The position numbers were made by a program, and so were the translations under genes. A stretch of DNA of 64,000 nucleotides, from positions 2,286,660 through 2,350,659 of the forward strand of contig NZ_LT745763.1 in NCBI RefSeq assembly GCF_900166595.1. The letters are read 5' to 3'. The stretch's first letter is position 1, and every line of letters starts with the position of its first letter. Shown here in pieces: positions 38,863 to 51,650 of the stretch. The stretch is from Virgibacillus dokdonensis. Its GTDB lineage: Bacteria > Bacillota > Bacilli > Bacillales > Amphibacillaceae. The notes under the pieces were generated by a model. The model had not been told where the DNA came from. It saw nothing but the letters and a program-made list of their open reading frames with translations, and searched no databases.

Positions 38863-40569
38863 ATGCCATTTGATGGTATAGTAACGTACGCGACAACGAA
38901 CGAACTGCATACCAAATTAACAGCGGGAAAAATAACAAAAATCTATCAACCAACGGAAACGGAAGTATTATTTACCATTCGAAATCATGGACAGAATGCG
39001 GTTCTTTTATGTTCTATCCACCCTACTTACTCCCGAATACACCTAACCGAAGAAATGTTTCAAAATCCAAAAGAACCACCAATGTTTTGTATGGTGTTGA
39101 GAAAATATTTATCTGGAGCCATCATCAAAAAAATTGAACAACGGGGTTTGGAGAGAATTATCCAATTCACGATACAATCACGAAATGAAATTGGAGACAT
39201 AACCAAGAAAAAATTAATAATGGAAATTATGGGGCGCCACAGCAATTTATTGCTTGTAGACGGGGAAGATGGACATATTATCGATAGTTTAAAACATGTT
39301 TCCAGCTGGCAAAACCGCCACCGGACCATTTTACCTGGACAAATTTATCAGCTGCCACCAGAACAAAATAAATTAAATCCGCTTTTAATTCGTCCAGAAC
39401 AGCTTATTAAAAAGCTAGACTTTAATGCTGGAAAATTAGACACCCAAATTGTAAACCTACTTAGTGGATTTTCACCTATCGTTGCCAAAGAGATTGTTCA
39501 TCAAGCCCATTTAGGTAATGAGAAAGTATATGAGCAAATATTTACTGACATGCAGCAACAACTGTTAGATAAAGACTTTACTCCTGTGATCTATCGAAAT
39601 CAAAAAGAAGATTATCATGTTCTCCCACTAACGCATTTAAAAGGAGAAAAACAAACTTTCCTGACAACAAATGGCATGCTTGACCAGTTTTACACTGGAA
39701 AAGCAGAAAGAGATCGAGTGAAACAGCAAACGAAGGATTTAGCACGCTTGTTAAAAAATGAATTAGCCAAAAATAAACGGAAACAAAAAAAACATGCACA
39801 AACGATGCAAAAAGCACAACGAAAAGAACACTATCAAAAAGCAGGAGAATTGCTGACAGCTCACTTACATCTCGTAACGCAGGGTGACAAGCAAATAACC
39901 GTAGTAGACTATTATGACCCAGAGCAAAAACAGTTAACCATTGATTTAGATCCATTGAAAACACCAAGTGAAAATGCACAGGCATACTTTAAGACATATC
40001 AAAAACTAAAAACTTCAGAATTAAAAGTGAAGGAGGAGATAGCAAAAACAGAGCAGGAAATGGAGTATTTGGAGAGATTACTACAGCAAATTGAAACAGC
40101 AAGCATACAGGATATTGAAGAGATTCGTGAAGAACTTCGAGATGAAGGCTATTTAAAAAAACAGAAAGCAACCAAGAAAAAGAAAGCAAAAACAGCCAAA
40201 CCAGTACCTGAAAAATATATTGCATCTGACGGAACAACAATATTAGTCGGTAAAAATAATAAACAAAATGAATATGTAACGATGAAATTAGCTGCTCGCG
40301 ATGATATTTGGTTGCACACGAAAGACATACCTGGCTCACATGTTATTATTCGTTCCGCTTCTCCTTCAGAAGACACCATATTGGAAGCAGCTCAACTTGC
40401 AGCTTATTTTAGTAAATCACGTCAATCCTCGTCCGTTCCAGTAGATTATACAAAAATTCGTCACGTAAAAAAACCGAATGGTGCAAAACCAGGCTTTGTA
40501 ACGTATGATAATCAAAAAACAGTTTTTGTTACGCCTAATGAACAACTCATCCAAAAATTAACACCATAA
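38863..40569 (+). CDS. rqcH: Rqc2 homolog RqcH (fibronectin-binding-like, NFACT protein; YloA)
   Basis: 568 residues from the ATG at 38863 (MPFDGIVTYA), with GAGGTG 7 nt upstream. NFACT-N domain, helix-hairpin-helix (FSPIVAKEIVHQA), a long Lys/Gln-rich coiled coil (about 280-430), then the NFACT-R domain with DIWLHTKDIPGSHVIIRS near 480. B. subtilis RqcH binds stalled 50S-peptidyl-tRNA and adds C-terminal Ala tails for degradation; older annotations call it fibronectin-binding protein. The product has normal length (B. subtilis 572). Confidence 0.95.
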   Translation: MPFDGIVTYATTNELHTKLTAGKITKIYQPTETEVLFTIRNHGQNAVLLCSIHPTYSRIHLTEEMFQNPKEPPMFCMVLRKYLSGAIIKKIEQRGLERIIQFTIQSRNEIGDITKKKLIMEIMGRHSNLLLVDGEDGHIIDSLKHVSSWQNRHRTILPGQIYQLPPEQNKLNPLLIRPEQLIKKLDFNAGKLDTQIVNLLSGFSPIVAKEIVHQAHLGNEKVYEQIFTDMQQQLLDKDFTPVIYRNQKEDYHVLPLTHLKGEKQTFLTTNGMLDQFYTGKAERDRVKQQTKDLARLLKNELAKNKRKQKKHAQTMQKAQRKEHYQKAGELLTAHLHLVTQGDKQITVVDYYDPEQKQLTIDLDPLKTPSENAQAYFKTYQKLKTSELKVKEEIAKTEQEMEYLERLLQQIETASIQDIEEIREELRDEGYLKKQKATKKKKAKTAKPVPEKYIASDGTTILVGKNNKQNEYVTMKLAARDDIWLHTKDIPGSHVIIRSASPSEDTILEAAQLAAYFSKSRQSSSVPVDYTKIRHVKKPNGAKPGFVTYDNQKTVFVTPNEQLIQKLTP

Positions 40570-40613
40570 AAAACGAAGGCTAATCGCCAAGTATAGTGGC
40601 GAAAGCCTTCTTT
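40570..40613. terminator. Bidirectional terminator between rqcH and ohr
   Basis: GAAGGCT (40575-40581) pairs with AGCCTTC (40604-40610), with an inner CGCCA/TGGCG stem. The plus strand continues TTTGATC; the minus strand continues GTTTTTTATGG, a better U-tract. It ends both convergent genes. Confidence 0.7.
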
Positions 40614-40651
40614 GATCGCTAACTTATTTAGCAAGATGAATGTTTGCAAAT

Positions 40652-41071
40652 TTAAACAGCTTGTGGTTTTAAGTGTACATCGATATTTCCTCTAGTCGCC
40701 TTGGAATAAGGACATACTTGATGCGCTTTTTCCACAAGCTCCTCTGCTTCGTTTTGGTCAACACCTTTTATTTTCACTGTTAACTCTACACCGATTTTAA
40801 AACCATTATCGTCCGTATCTTTTAGAAAGCTAACAGCTGCTGTCGTCAAGGAATCAATTTCTTTCTTTTCTTTGGAAGCAACTAAATTTAAGGCACCATC
40901 AAAACAGGATGCATATGTTGCTGCAAAAAGCTGTTCTGGGTTTGACCCCTTGTCTTCTTTATTCGTAGCTGGATTTACTAGTTTAAGATCAATTAAACCG
41001 TCATCTGATTGTACATGACCATCACGTCCATTTTTTGCTGTCGCCTTCGATGTAAAAATCACATTTGCCAT
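40652..41071 (-). CDS. ohr: Organic hydroperoxide resistance protein (OsmC/Ohr family)
   Basis: 139 residues from the ATG at 41071, which has AAAGGAG upstream; the open frame continues 14 codons without an RBS. Thiol peroxidase of the Ohr branch: R16, NPEQLFAATYASCFDGAL with C56, and VCPYSKATRGN with C120, the two catalytic cysteines. It reduces organic hydroperoxides through lipoyl proteins in relatives. No ohrR lies beside it; the neighbour is a LysR gene. I see no OhrR-type operator upstream. Confidence 0.93.
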   Translation of the reverse strand: MANVIFTSKATAKNGRDGHVQSDDGLIDLKLVNPATNKEDKGSNPEQLFAATYASCFDGALNLVASKEKKEIDSLTTAAVSFLKDTDDNGFKIGVELTVKIKGVDQNEAEELVEKAHQVCPYSKATRGNIDVHLKPQAV

Positions 41072-41227
41072 CTTTAAGCACTCCTTTTTTATAGACCATA
41101 ATCCCATGATCAAAATTACTTAAACACTTGATTTCTGATGTCACCATTACTTTATGATTTGCAAGTAACAGGGTGCCATTAGAAACCACGTACTAGTAAT
41201 ATACCTTCCTATTCGCACTTTTAAACA

Positions 41228-42097
41228 TCAAGATTTAGATGGCGTTAAAAAGGATGTCAATTCTTCTATAAAATGATTCACTTGTGGTAAAGAACGAATT
41301 CCCTCTTGAAAACAAACCCATGTTTTTCTAGAGACAGGTTCCCCATTTAACAGAAGCGGTAAATAAGGATAGTCTTCTTTCATAAAATCAGAGACACTTT
41401 CAGGTAACACAGCCATTCCTAACCCTTGCTTCATTAATTGCTTGCACGTCTCTATTTGATCAACCGTCATTGTTTTAATCGGTTTTATTTTATCTTGATG
41501 TACATAGAGCCAATGATCTACTAATTCATGCATACTATCATCAGAACTAAATGCAATGAGTGGACGTTCTTTAATAGAATCTGCAGGAAACGCTTCTGTA
41601 TCAAAAATATATAATGGATCATCAAATAATGGAAGACAAGTAGTCTCTTTCAATTTTTCTCCACGGATAATACAAACATGATAATCTTTATGATTTCGTT
41701 TAATGTCTTCACTAATACCTGTCACTAGATCGATGGCAACTTTAGGGAATTTGGCTGTAAATCTTCCTAACAAAGCTGGTAAATACCGTTGCGAGATAAG
41801 GGAAGAGCAAGCAATCGATAATGTCCCTTGCACTTCGTTACTAGATATAGCTAGTTTATTTTGCAATGCATTTTCTCGTTGTATTACCTCCATAGCGTGT
41901 TGTAAAATTATTTCCCCTTCTGGTGTTGGAATAAGCTTCTTCGGGGTACGAATAAATACATTATGTCCAAAATATTCCTCCATATATTTCAAACGTTGGG
42001 TTACTGCAGGCTGAGAAATCAGTACTGTTTTTGCTGTACCTCGAATGGTTCCAATTTCTTGCAACTTTAACAATAGTTTGTAGTCGTCTATTTTCAT
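41228..42097 (-). CDS. LysR-family transcriptional regulator
   Basis: 289 residues from the ATG at 42097 (a GTG three codons earlier is an alternative). N-terminal winged helix-turn-helix (GTAKTVLISQPAVTQRLKYME, about 20-42) and a C-terminal periplasmic-binding-like effector domain. I cannot name the effector. It is divergent from the methyltransferase gene, and the 146 bp between them holds a perfect TTGATAA-N7-TTATCAA palindrome, the usual place of a LysR operator. The downstream gene ohr is separated by about 155 bp. Confidence 0.9.
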   Translation of the reverse strand: MKIDDYKLLLKLQEIGTIRGTAKTVLISQPAVTQRLKYMEEYFGHNVFIRTPKKLIPTPEGEIILQHAMEVIQRENALQNKLAISSNEVQGTLSIACSSLISQRYLPALLGRFTAKFPKVAIDLVTGISEDIKRNHKDYHVCIIRGEKLKETTCLPLFDDPLYIFDTEAFPADSIKERPLIAFSSDDSMHELVDHWLYVHQDKIKPIKTMTVDQIETCKQLMKQGLGMAVLPESVSDFMKEDYPYLPLLLNGEPVSRKTWVCFQEGIRSLPQVNHFIEELTSFLTPSKS

Positions 42098-42134
42098 AAA
42101 CTCCACTTCCTCACTTTGTTTTTCTTTAAATAAG

Positions 42135-42155
42135 TTGATAAAAATTGCTTATCAA
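42135..42155. promoter_or_regulatory. LysR-type operator candidate
   Basis: TTGATAA (42135-42141) and TTATCAA (42149-42155) are perfect inverted repeats with a 7 bp spacer. The arms contain a T-N11-A core (T42139...A42151), the LysR box pattern. It lies 42 bp upstream of the LysR start and 89 bp upstream of the methyltransferase start. Confidence 0.6.
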
Positions 42156-42243
42156 ATACTATAACTATTCAATATTTTAATTATATCATGACATGTTTTA
42201 TGCTTAAGATACAAGATAAAAATAATTACCTAAGGAGGAGTTT

Positions 42244-43011
42244 ATGCTGGAAAAGGAATTAGTAAAAAAACCGTTTGCTAAACGCCCACAAGATTATGTA
42301 ACAAGTACTACGCATGCATTGGGAATTAGTCAAGAAGTAATAAGTACATGGCTAAACCCTGCACCTACGATGGAAATGTTAGATATAGCAACAGGAGGGG
42401 GACATGTTGCTAAACAACTATCCCCGTATGTACGTATCGTATACGCAACGGACTTAACCAAAGAAATGCTTGCAAATACGAAACAACATTTACAAGCACT
42501 AACTAACCTTATATATATTATTGTAGACGCAGAACAACTGCCCTTTTTAGATGCTTCATTTGACCTCATCACATGTCGAATTGCTGCACATCATTTTCCG
42601 AATCCTGACCAATTTATTCGTGAAGTAAAGCGCGTATTAAAAAAAGATGGAAAATTCCTGTTCATTGACAATATCGTTCCAAACAATAAACAGCACGAGC
42701 TATTCATGAATCAGGTGGAAAAAATGCGGGATGAAAGCCATGTCAAATTCCTTACTAAAGAAGAGTGGAAATGTCTATTTAAACAACATGGACTAAAAAT
42801 AAGTCAGCAACATACTCATAAAAAGACGTTATCTGTTAATAAGTGGCTAGATCGCACTTTATGTCATGAAGATGAAAAAAACACCGTCAGCAAACGTCTA
42901 TTACAAGCAGATACAGATATAACAAACTATTATCAAATTAAAAAAAGAAATGAGAAACCACTGCAGTTTTCTATTGATGAATGGTCGGTTTTAATGGAGC
43001 ATGAAAAATAA
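42244..43011 (+). CDS. Class I SAM-dependent methyltransferase (UbiE-like)
   Basis: 255 residues. SAM-binding motif I is MLDIATGGGHVAKQL (about 45-58), followed by the acidic end of strand 2 (ATDLTKEML), DAEQLPF, and the motif LITCRIAAHHFPNPDQFIREVKRVLKKDG typical of Methyltransf_11 proteins. The substrate is unknown; it is too diverged from MenG to name. RBS AAGGAGGAG is strong. Plus strand, divergent from the LysR gene and probably controlled by it. Confidence 0.85.
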   Translation: MLEKELVKKPFAKRPQDYVTSTTHALGISQEVISTWLNPAPTMEMLDIATGGGHVAKQLSPYVRIVYATDLTKEMLANTKQHLQALTNLIYIIVDAEQLPFLDASFDLITCRIAAHHFPNPDQFIREVKRVLKKDGKFLFIDNIVPNNKQHELFMNQVEKMRDESHVKFLTKEEWKCLFKQHGLKISQQHTHKKTLSVNKWLDRTLCHEDEKNTVSKRLLQADTDITNYYQIKKRNEKPLQFSIDEWSVLMEHEK

Positions 43012-43114
43012 AGTATGACCTTTTCTTCCTCACGGATTGCTCTTAGCCATATCAAAACGGAGGTCTAATGTAAGATTCAATACAATAGCCCTCCTTTCCA
43101 TACGTAACCTTTTA

Positions 43115-43732
43115 CTAATTGAGACTTTCTTTCCAAGCCAATAATTGTTTGCTATCCATTTGATTAATCTTGCCATCAGCTTCTAGCACTTGAATGAATG
43201 CATCAAATCCTGTAATCGTATGATAATGGAAACCAGATTCACGAAAAGCCACCTCCGCTTTTCTCAACCCATATGTAAAAATGGCTAACACACCTGTCAC
43301 CTCAGCTCCAGCTGCATGTAAAGCTTTGGCTGACGCAATAGCTGAGCCACCTGTAGAAATTAAATCTTCAATCACAATTACTTTTTGGCCTTGCTCTACT
43401 TCTCCTTCAATTTGATTACCTTTCCCATGCGCTTTCGGCTTGGAACGAACATACACCATTGGCAAATCAAGCGCTTCAGCTAACCATGCGGCATGCGGTA
43501 TACCTGCTGTTGCACAACCAGCAATACAATCCAATTGAATTTGTTGTTCTTTTATAATCCTTGCAAATGCCTGGGTGATTTTTCGGCGTACAATTGGGTA
43601 CGACATCGTTAAACGATTATCGCAATAGATTGGTGATTTAATTCCTGATGTCCATGTAAAATATCCTTCTGTTTTAATCTGTACGGCTTTTATTTGTAAT
43701 AACTCACGTATAACCTCTTCACCTGTTGCCAT
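43115..43732 (-). CDS. pyrE: Orotate phosphoribosyltransferase
   Basis: 205 residues from the ATG at 43732 (MATGEEVIREL), which has AAAGGAG upstream; the frame continues nine codons into pyrF. The PRPP site is VIVIEDLISTGGSAIASA. It joins orotate to PRPP. Last gene of the pyr operon, overlapping pyrF by 14 nt. No clear terminator is seen after it; GGAGG and CCTCC at 43061-43098 could form a weak stem. Confidence 0.96.
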   Translation of the reverse strand: MATGEEVIRELLQIKAVQIKTEGYFTWTSGIKSPIYCDNRLTMSYPIVRRKITQAFARIIKEQQIQLDCIAGCATAGIPHAAWLAEALDLPMVYVRSKPKAHGKGNQIEGEVEQGQKVIVIEDLISTGGSAIASAKALHAAGAEVTGVLAIFTYGLRKAEVAFRESGFHYHTITGFDAFIQVLEADGKINQMDSKQLLAWKESLN

Positions 43733-44428
43733 TTGCCCACTCTCCTTTAATTTGATCATATGCTTGTTTCGGTGAGTCAGCTTGCGTTACTGTTCTCCCT
43801 ACAACGATCACACTAGCTCCATGTTGTTTGGCATAGCTTGGGGTAGCAATTCTTTTTTGGTCGTCATCTTGTGCATCCACCAATCGAATCCCAGGCGTGA
43901 CCGTTAAAAAAGAATTGCCACATACATTCTTTACAGCATTTGCTTCGTAAACGGAACATACTACACCATCCGCACCGTTTTTTTCAGCAAGCTTTGCAAA
44001 ATGAAGTACATTACTTTCTAACGTTCCAGGTAGTCGCAAATTTTGTTCCATATATGTCTGATCCATCGATGTTAGAATCGTAACTGCTAATAATTTGGTC
44101 TGAAAACGCGTATTTCCTTCCACTAATCCTTGCTTTGCTGCTTGAATCATAGCACTTCCACCTAAAGCATGAACATTGACCATATCTACTTCTAATTTTG
44201 CCAAATTACGCATCGCTTTTTTTACTGTTGTTGGTATATCATGTAGTTTTAAATCTAAAAATATGGAATGCCCATTTTGCTTTAATTTTTCTATTAACGC
44301 TGGGCCTTCACGATAAAATAACTCCATCCCTATTTTTACTGGAACACCAATTAAATCATGCTTTGTTAAAAATTGATTTGTTGTATGCCAGTTTGGAAAA
44401 TCTAATGCCAGATAAATAGATGCAGTCA

Positions 44429-44429
<1 letters not shown>
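43719..44429 (-). CDS. pyrF: Orotidine 5'-phosphate decarboxylase
   Basis: 236 residues forming UMP from OMP. The catalytic D-x-K-x-x-D tetrad segment is DLKLHDIPTTV with D59, K61 and D64, and the phosphate loop TPGIRL follows near 185. It starts at the last base of the pyrD stop and is translationally coupled. Confidence 0.97.
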
Positions 44430-46088
<1,659 letters not shown>

Positions 46089-46089
<1 letters not shown>

Positions 46090-49000
46090 TAGATCACGAC
46101 CTTTTTCTGTTCCATTGGTTTAGCTTGAAACGTCATCGAATCTATAATGTACAAAATTGCATTTGCTGTATCTAAATTCGTTAAACAAGCAATGCCATGT
46201 TCTACAGTTTCCCTCCGAATCCGAAAACCGTCAGAGCGCGGTTGTTTTCCAGAAGTTAATGTGTTAATAACATATTGAACTTCCCCATTCTCAATAACAG
46301 AAAGCACATTTGGTTGTTGTGAACCAATTTTACCTACTTTTGTTACAGGAATATCGTTTCGTTGAATATAGTCAGCGGTACCTTCTGTTGCATACAATTG
46401 AAAGCCTAGTTGATGGAATCGCTTAGCAATATTGATCATCTCTTCTTTATCTTTGTCTGCTACCGTTAATAATACACTTCCTTCCTGCGGTAATGTAAGC
46501 CCAGAAGCGATTAAGCCTTTATATAGTGCTTTTTCTAATGTTTTATCATAACCAATTGCCTCACCCGTTGATTTCATTTCTGGTCCTAAGATCGTATCTA
46601 CACTGCGTAACTTCTCAAAGGAAAAAACCGGAACCTTTACCGACACTTGTTCATCTTCTGGCAATATGCCCGTTTCATACCCCATATCCGTAAGCTTTTC
46701 CCCTAGGATACATTTGGTTGCTAAATTTGCCATCGTTACACCAGTAATTTTACTTAAAAATGGGATCGTCCGACTTGCTCTTGGATTCACTTCTAATACG
46801 TACACTTGTCCATCGCTAACAATAAATTGAATATTAATTAACCCTTTTACTTGTAATGCATGAGAAATTTTTGTAGCTGCGTGTAAGCATTGATTTTTTA
46901 CGTTTTGACTTAATCGTTGTGGTGGATATACAGCAATAGAATCTCCAGAGTGAACTCCTGCTCGTTCAATATGCTCCATAATCCCGGGAACAATAACTGT
47001 TTCCCCATCACTAATTGCATCTACTTCTACTTCTAACCCAGTAATATATTTATCAATTAATATCGGATGTTGGTCATTTATATGCCCTGTTTTTGCTAAA
47101 TAAGCTGCAAGCTCTGCATCATTGTGAACAATTTCCATTCTTGCTCCACCAATGACATAAGACGGACGAACTAGTACAGGATAACCTATGGACATAGCTA
47201 CTTCTTTAGCCCGCTCCATCTTCATGACTGTTTTCCCTTTAGGGCGTAATAACTGTAACTGATCGACAAGTAATTCAAATTTATCTCTGTCTTCTGCTTG
47301 ATCAATGGCTCGTAAGCTCGTTCCTAATATCTCCACTCCCCGACGCTCTAACCCAGCTGCAAGATTAATGGCCGTTTGACCGCCAAACTGAACAATAACT
47401 CCTTCAGGCTGCTCCAGTTCAATGACATGCATGACATCTTCTAAAGTAAGCGGTTCAAAATACAATTTGTCTGAAATGCTAAAATCCGTTGATACTGTTT
47501 CAGGATTATTATTCATAATGATTGCTTCGTATCCCATTTCTTTTAAAGCCAATACGGAGTGCACTGTAGCGTAATCAAACTCAATTCCTTGCCCAATTCG
47601 AATTGGACCTGAACCAAGTACAAGCACTTTTTTACGATTAGATGCAAGAGATTCATTTTCCATTTCATAGGTGCTGTAAAAATAAGGCGTTTCCGAAGCA
47701 AATTCAGCCGCACAGGTGTCTACCATTTTATATACAGGAAGAATCTCATGTTTTTTCCGCAAAGCGTAGACTTCATCTTCCGCTTTTCCCCATAAGCGGG
47801 CGATATGTGGATCAGAAAACCCACGCTCTTTTGCTTGTCTTAGTATGTCAGGAGATTCTACATACTCCAGCAAAGCCTCTTCCATTGCAATTAATTTTTG
47901 TAATTTCACTAAGAAAAATCGGTCAATCTTCGTAATTTGAAAAATATCTTCAATCGTCATGTTTCTTCGAAGTGCTTCTGCTAATACAAAGATTCGTTCA
48001 TCATCCGCTTTTTTCATTCGTGCCTGCAAAGCTTGTTCATCTAATGTCGTTAAGTTTTCTAGCCACAATTCATCTGTTCCTATATCCAAAGAACGAACGC
48101 CTTTTAACAGAGATTCTTCAAAATTCCTTCCAATTGCCATTACTTCCCCAGTTGCTTTCATCTGTGTTCCTAATTTCCGATCTCCTGTAGTAAATTTGTC
48201 AAATGGGAAACGTGGAATTTTCGTAACCACATAATCAAGTGTTGGCTCAAAGCATGCATATGTTTTACCAGTAATCGGATTAATAATTTCATCAAGTGTT
48301 AAACCAACAGCAATTTTTGCTGCCATCTTTGCAATTGGGTAACCAGTAGCTTTTGATGCTAATGCAGATGATCTACTCACTCGTGGATTCACTTCGATAA
48401 TGTAATATTGAAAGCTATTCGGATCTAGAGCAAGCTGAACATTACATCCTCCTTCTATTTCTAAAGCACGGATAATCTTCAAGGAAGCATTACGTAATAG
48501 CTGATATTCACGATCACTTAATGTTTGCGATGGAGCAACGACTATAGAGTCCCCTGTATGAATACCAACCGGATCAATATTTTCCATGTTACACACAACG
48601 ATCGCTTGGTCGTTCTTGTCACGCATCACTTCATATTCGATCTCTTTGAATCCAGCAATGTTCTTTTCGATTAAACATTGATGAACCGGAGAAAGTTTTA
48701 AGCCGTTATGAGCAATTGTTAGCAACTCATCCCTCGTATTACACATACCTCCGCCAGTGCCTCCTAATGTATAGGCAGGACGGACTATAACAGGGTAACC
48801 TATTTTATCGGCAAATGCACAAGCTTCCTCCACCGTATGAACAATTTGGCTCGCAGGAACAGGCTCATTTAATTCATACATTAAATCTCTAAATCTTTCA
48901 CGGTCTTCCGCTTTTTGGATAGCTTGCAAGGAAGTTCCCAATAAAGTTACATTATATTCTTCTAATATCCCTGTTTCATCTAGTGCAACGACTAAATTCA

Positions 49001-49286
49001 ACCCTGTTTGACCACCTAGTGTTGGTAATAATGCATCTGGTTTCTCCATTCGTATAATTTTAGTTAAAAATTCAACGGTTAACGGTTCCATATATACTTT
49101 ATCTGCTACTGTATGGTCTGTCATAATTGTTGCTGGGTTAGAATTAGCTAATACAACAGTATAACCTTCTTCTTTTAATGCTTGGCACGCTTGTGTTCCT
49201 GAATAATCAAATTCAGCTGCTTGACCAATTACGATTGGACCCGATCCAATTACTAGAATCTTAGACATCAACTTACTTTTAGGCAT
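46089..49286 (-). CDS. carB: Carbamoyl-phosphate synthase, large subunit
   Basis: 1065 residues with two homologous ATP-grasp halves, each beginning with a GSGPI(V/R)IGQ motif (near 15 and 560), and a C-terminal MGS-like allosteric domain (about 935-1065). It makes carbamoyl phosphate from bicarbonate, ATP and ammonia. As part of the pyr operon this is the pyrimidine (pyrAB) enzyme. It overlaps carA by 8 nt. Confidence 0.97.
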
Positions 49287-50373
49287 ATACTTCTTCCTCC
49301 TTCATCACTTGCTCTGTTAGCTTTAAGAATGAGTCAAATAGATGGTTCGTATCTTCTGGGCCTGGAGAACTCTCTGGATGATATTGTACTGAAAAAGCTG
49401 GAAATAATTTATGTTTTATGCCTTCTACGGTACCATCGTTTAACGCTATTTGTGTTAACTCTAAATTTGTTTTTGCAAGCGATGCTCGCTGTACTGCATA
49501 ACTATGGTTTTGTGAAGTAATATACGTTTTATTTGTAAGTAAGTCTTTTACGGGATGATTTGAACCACGATGCCCAAAAGTCATTTTTTCCGTTTCTGCT
49601 CCACAAGCTAAAGCAAGCAGCTGATGGCCTAGACAAATACCGAATACAGGAAGCTTCCCGACAACTTGTTGCAACATATTCATCGTCTCTGGTACATCTT
49701 TAGGGTCTCCAGGTCCATTTGTAACAAGTAATCCGTCTGCTTTTAAACGGAGTATGTCTTCTGCTGAATAATTGTAAGGAACAACTGTAATATGACAATT
49801 TCTCTTCGTTAATTCACGTAAAATTCCGTGTTTCATTCCACAATCTACCACAACAATCCGTTTACCTCGTCCTGGTACAACATAAGGCTTTAAAGTAGAT
49901 GTTTTTTGTACTTGATTTTTCGCTAAATCTGTCTTATGTAGTTTCCGCACTATTTCTTCTGAAGGAATAGTAATGTCAGCAATTGCTCCTTTCATTGTCC
50001 CCTGTAAACGAATTGTTTTGGTTAATTTTCTCGTATCAATTCCAGCTATTCCAGGAATATGGTTTGCTTTTAAATAATCGTCCAACGTTTCTTCACTGCG
50101 GAAATTAGAAGGATATTCAGCAACCTCTTTCACAATAAACCCCTGGATAAATGGTGTTACAGTTTCCATATCATCACGATTAATTCCATAATTACCTGTT
50201 AACGGGTAAGTCATCATAACAATTTGTCCGCAATAGGACGGGTCCGTTATTACTTCCTGGTATCCTGTCATTCCTGTATTAAACACGACTTCTCCTATAG
50301 CTTCTTGGGTACTACCAAATCCATCACCGATAAAAACAGTTCCATCATCTAATACTAACTGACGTTTGCCCAT
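49279..50373 (-). CDS. carA: Carbamoyl-phosphate synthase, small (glutaminase) subunit
   Basis: 364 residues. N-terminal CPSase_sm domain and C-terminal class I glutamine amidotransferase with nucleophile cysteine in [13 protein letters not shown] and the distal [13 protein letters not shown] histidine and glutamate. It supplies ammonia to CarB. Corresponds to pyrAA. Confidence 0.97.
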   Translation of the reverse strand: MGKRQLVLDDGTVFIGDGFGSTQEAIGEVVFNTGMTGYQEVITDPSYCGQIVMMTYPLTGNYGINRDDMETVTPFIQGFIVKEVAEYPSNFRSEETLDDYLKANHIPGIAGIDTRKLTKTIRLQGTMKGAIADITIPSEEIVRKLHKTDLAKNQVQKTSTLKPYVVPGRGKRIVVVDCGMKHGILRELTKRNCHITVVPYNYSAEDILRLKADGLLVTNGPGDPKDVPETMNMLQQVVGKLPVFGICLGHQLLALACGAETEKMTFGHRGSNHPVKDLLTNKTYITSQNHSYAVQRASLAKTNLELTQIALNDGTVEGIKHKLFPAFSVQYHPESSPGPEDTNHLFDSFLKLTEQVMKEEEVYA

Positions 50374-51650
50374 TATTTTACCCCCTCATAAACGATGTTT
50401 CCAGCTGCTATCGTTAGCGTTGGAACACCTTGCACTTCCCACCCATGAAACGGTGTATTTTTTCCCTTAGAATAAAAATTATTTTTATCAATCTTATCTG
50501 TTTGTTGTAAATCAATAAGTGTAAGGTCAGCTATAGAGCCTGCTTGCAATGTACCATATGGTAATTCAAATATTTCCGCTGGTTTTGTTGCGAGCCAAGA
50601 AACAAGTTGTTGCAAGCTGATTTTTTCCGTCAAAACAAGATGTGTATGGAGTAAGGAAAATGCATGTTCTAAACCTACAATTCCAAACGGAGCCGTTAAG
50701 AGTTCTTGTTCTTTTTCTTCCTTTGCATGTGGTGCATGATCCGTTGCAATAAAATCAATCGTACCGTCGATTAATCCATTTAAAAGTGCCTCTTGATCCT
50801 GTTTAGATCGTAATGGGGGATTCATTTTAAAATTCGTATTAGCAGTGTGAATATCTGTTTCATTTAACAATAAATGATGTGGTGTTACCTCCGCTGTTAC
50901 ACGAATTCCAGCTCTTTTTGCATCTCGAATTATTCGTACAGACTCTTTTGTACTAACGTGACATACGTGATAATGGCAACCCGTGGCCTCTGCCAGCAGT
51001 ACATCTCTAGCAATTTGCACAGACTCAGCTAGAGATGGAATACCAGGAACATTTAATCGTTTACTCACTTCCCCATCATGGACTACACCACCATAAACAA
51101 TGGAATTATCTTCACAATGAGCAACAATTGCTTTATTTTGCGCCTTTGCAAGTTTCATTGCTTGAAGCATTAAATCAGCTGTTTGGACTCCGACACCATC
51201 GTCTGTAAACGCAAAAGTACCACCCTGCGCTAATGCAGGAATATCTGTTAGTTCTTTACCATGCAGTTGCTTCGTAATTGCCGCATAGGAAAGAACACGA
51301 ACGACAGCGTCATCCTCGATTCTTTGTTGCAATTTTTGAACTGTCTCAACTTCATCAGGAACAGGATTCGTGTTTGGCATCGCACAAACAGTAGTGTATC
51401 CACCTCGAGCAGCTGCCTTCGTTCCTGTAAGAATGGTCTCCTTATGTTCACCTCCGGGCTCACGTAAATGGATGTGGACATCAACGAATCCAGGAAGAGC
51501 CAATCGTCCATTTCCGTCTATTTCCATGTCGGTCTGTTCTTCTATGGCAAAAGCTATTTTCTTTACCTTATCATTTTCAATCAGAATATCTCTTTTAACT
51601 AACTCCCCCGTAGGTAAAAGATGTTTGATGTTTTTCACTAATTTTTTCAT
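50373..51650 (-). CDS. pyrC: Dihydroorotase
   Basis: Zinc amidohydrolase of 425 residues of the Bacillus PyrC type. Metal motif DVHIHLREPGGEHKET near 57-72, later HCED, CHVSTKES and ATDHAPHA with the catalytic aspartate. It overlaps the 3' end of pyrB by 56 bp; GGGGGATC before the ATG supports this start, and the N-terminus aligns with B. subtilis PyrC. Confidence 0.96.
   Translation of the reverse strand: MKKLVKNIKHLLPTGELVKRDILIENDKVKKIAFAIEEQTDMEIDGNGRLALPGFVDVHIHLREPGGEHKETILTGTKAAARGGYTTVCAMPNTNPVPDEVETVQKLQQRIEDDAVVRVLSYAAITKQLHGKELTDIPALAQGGTFAFTDDGVGVQTADLMLQAMKLAKAQNKAIVAHCEDNSIVYGGVVHDGEVSKRLNVPGIPSLAESVQIARDVLLAEATGCHYHVCHVSTKESVRIIRDAKRAGIRVTAEVTPHHLLLNETDIHTANTNFKMNPPLRSKQDQEALLNGLIDGTIDFIATDHAPHAKEEKEQELLTAPFGIVGLEHAFSLLHTHLVLTEKISLQQLVSWLATKPAEIFELPYGTLQAGSIADLTLIDLQQTDKIDKNNFYSKGKNTPFHGWEVQGVPTLTIAAGNIVYEGVK

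Noticed and set aside
41151..41174. TTACTT-N10-AAGTAA inverted repeat between ohr and the LysR gene
   Set aside because: Short, AT-rich and not like an OhrR operator; could be chance.
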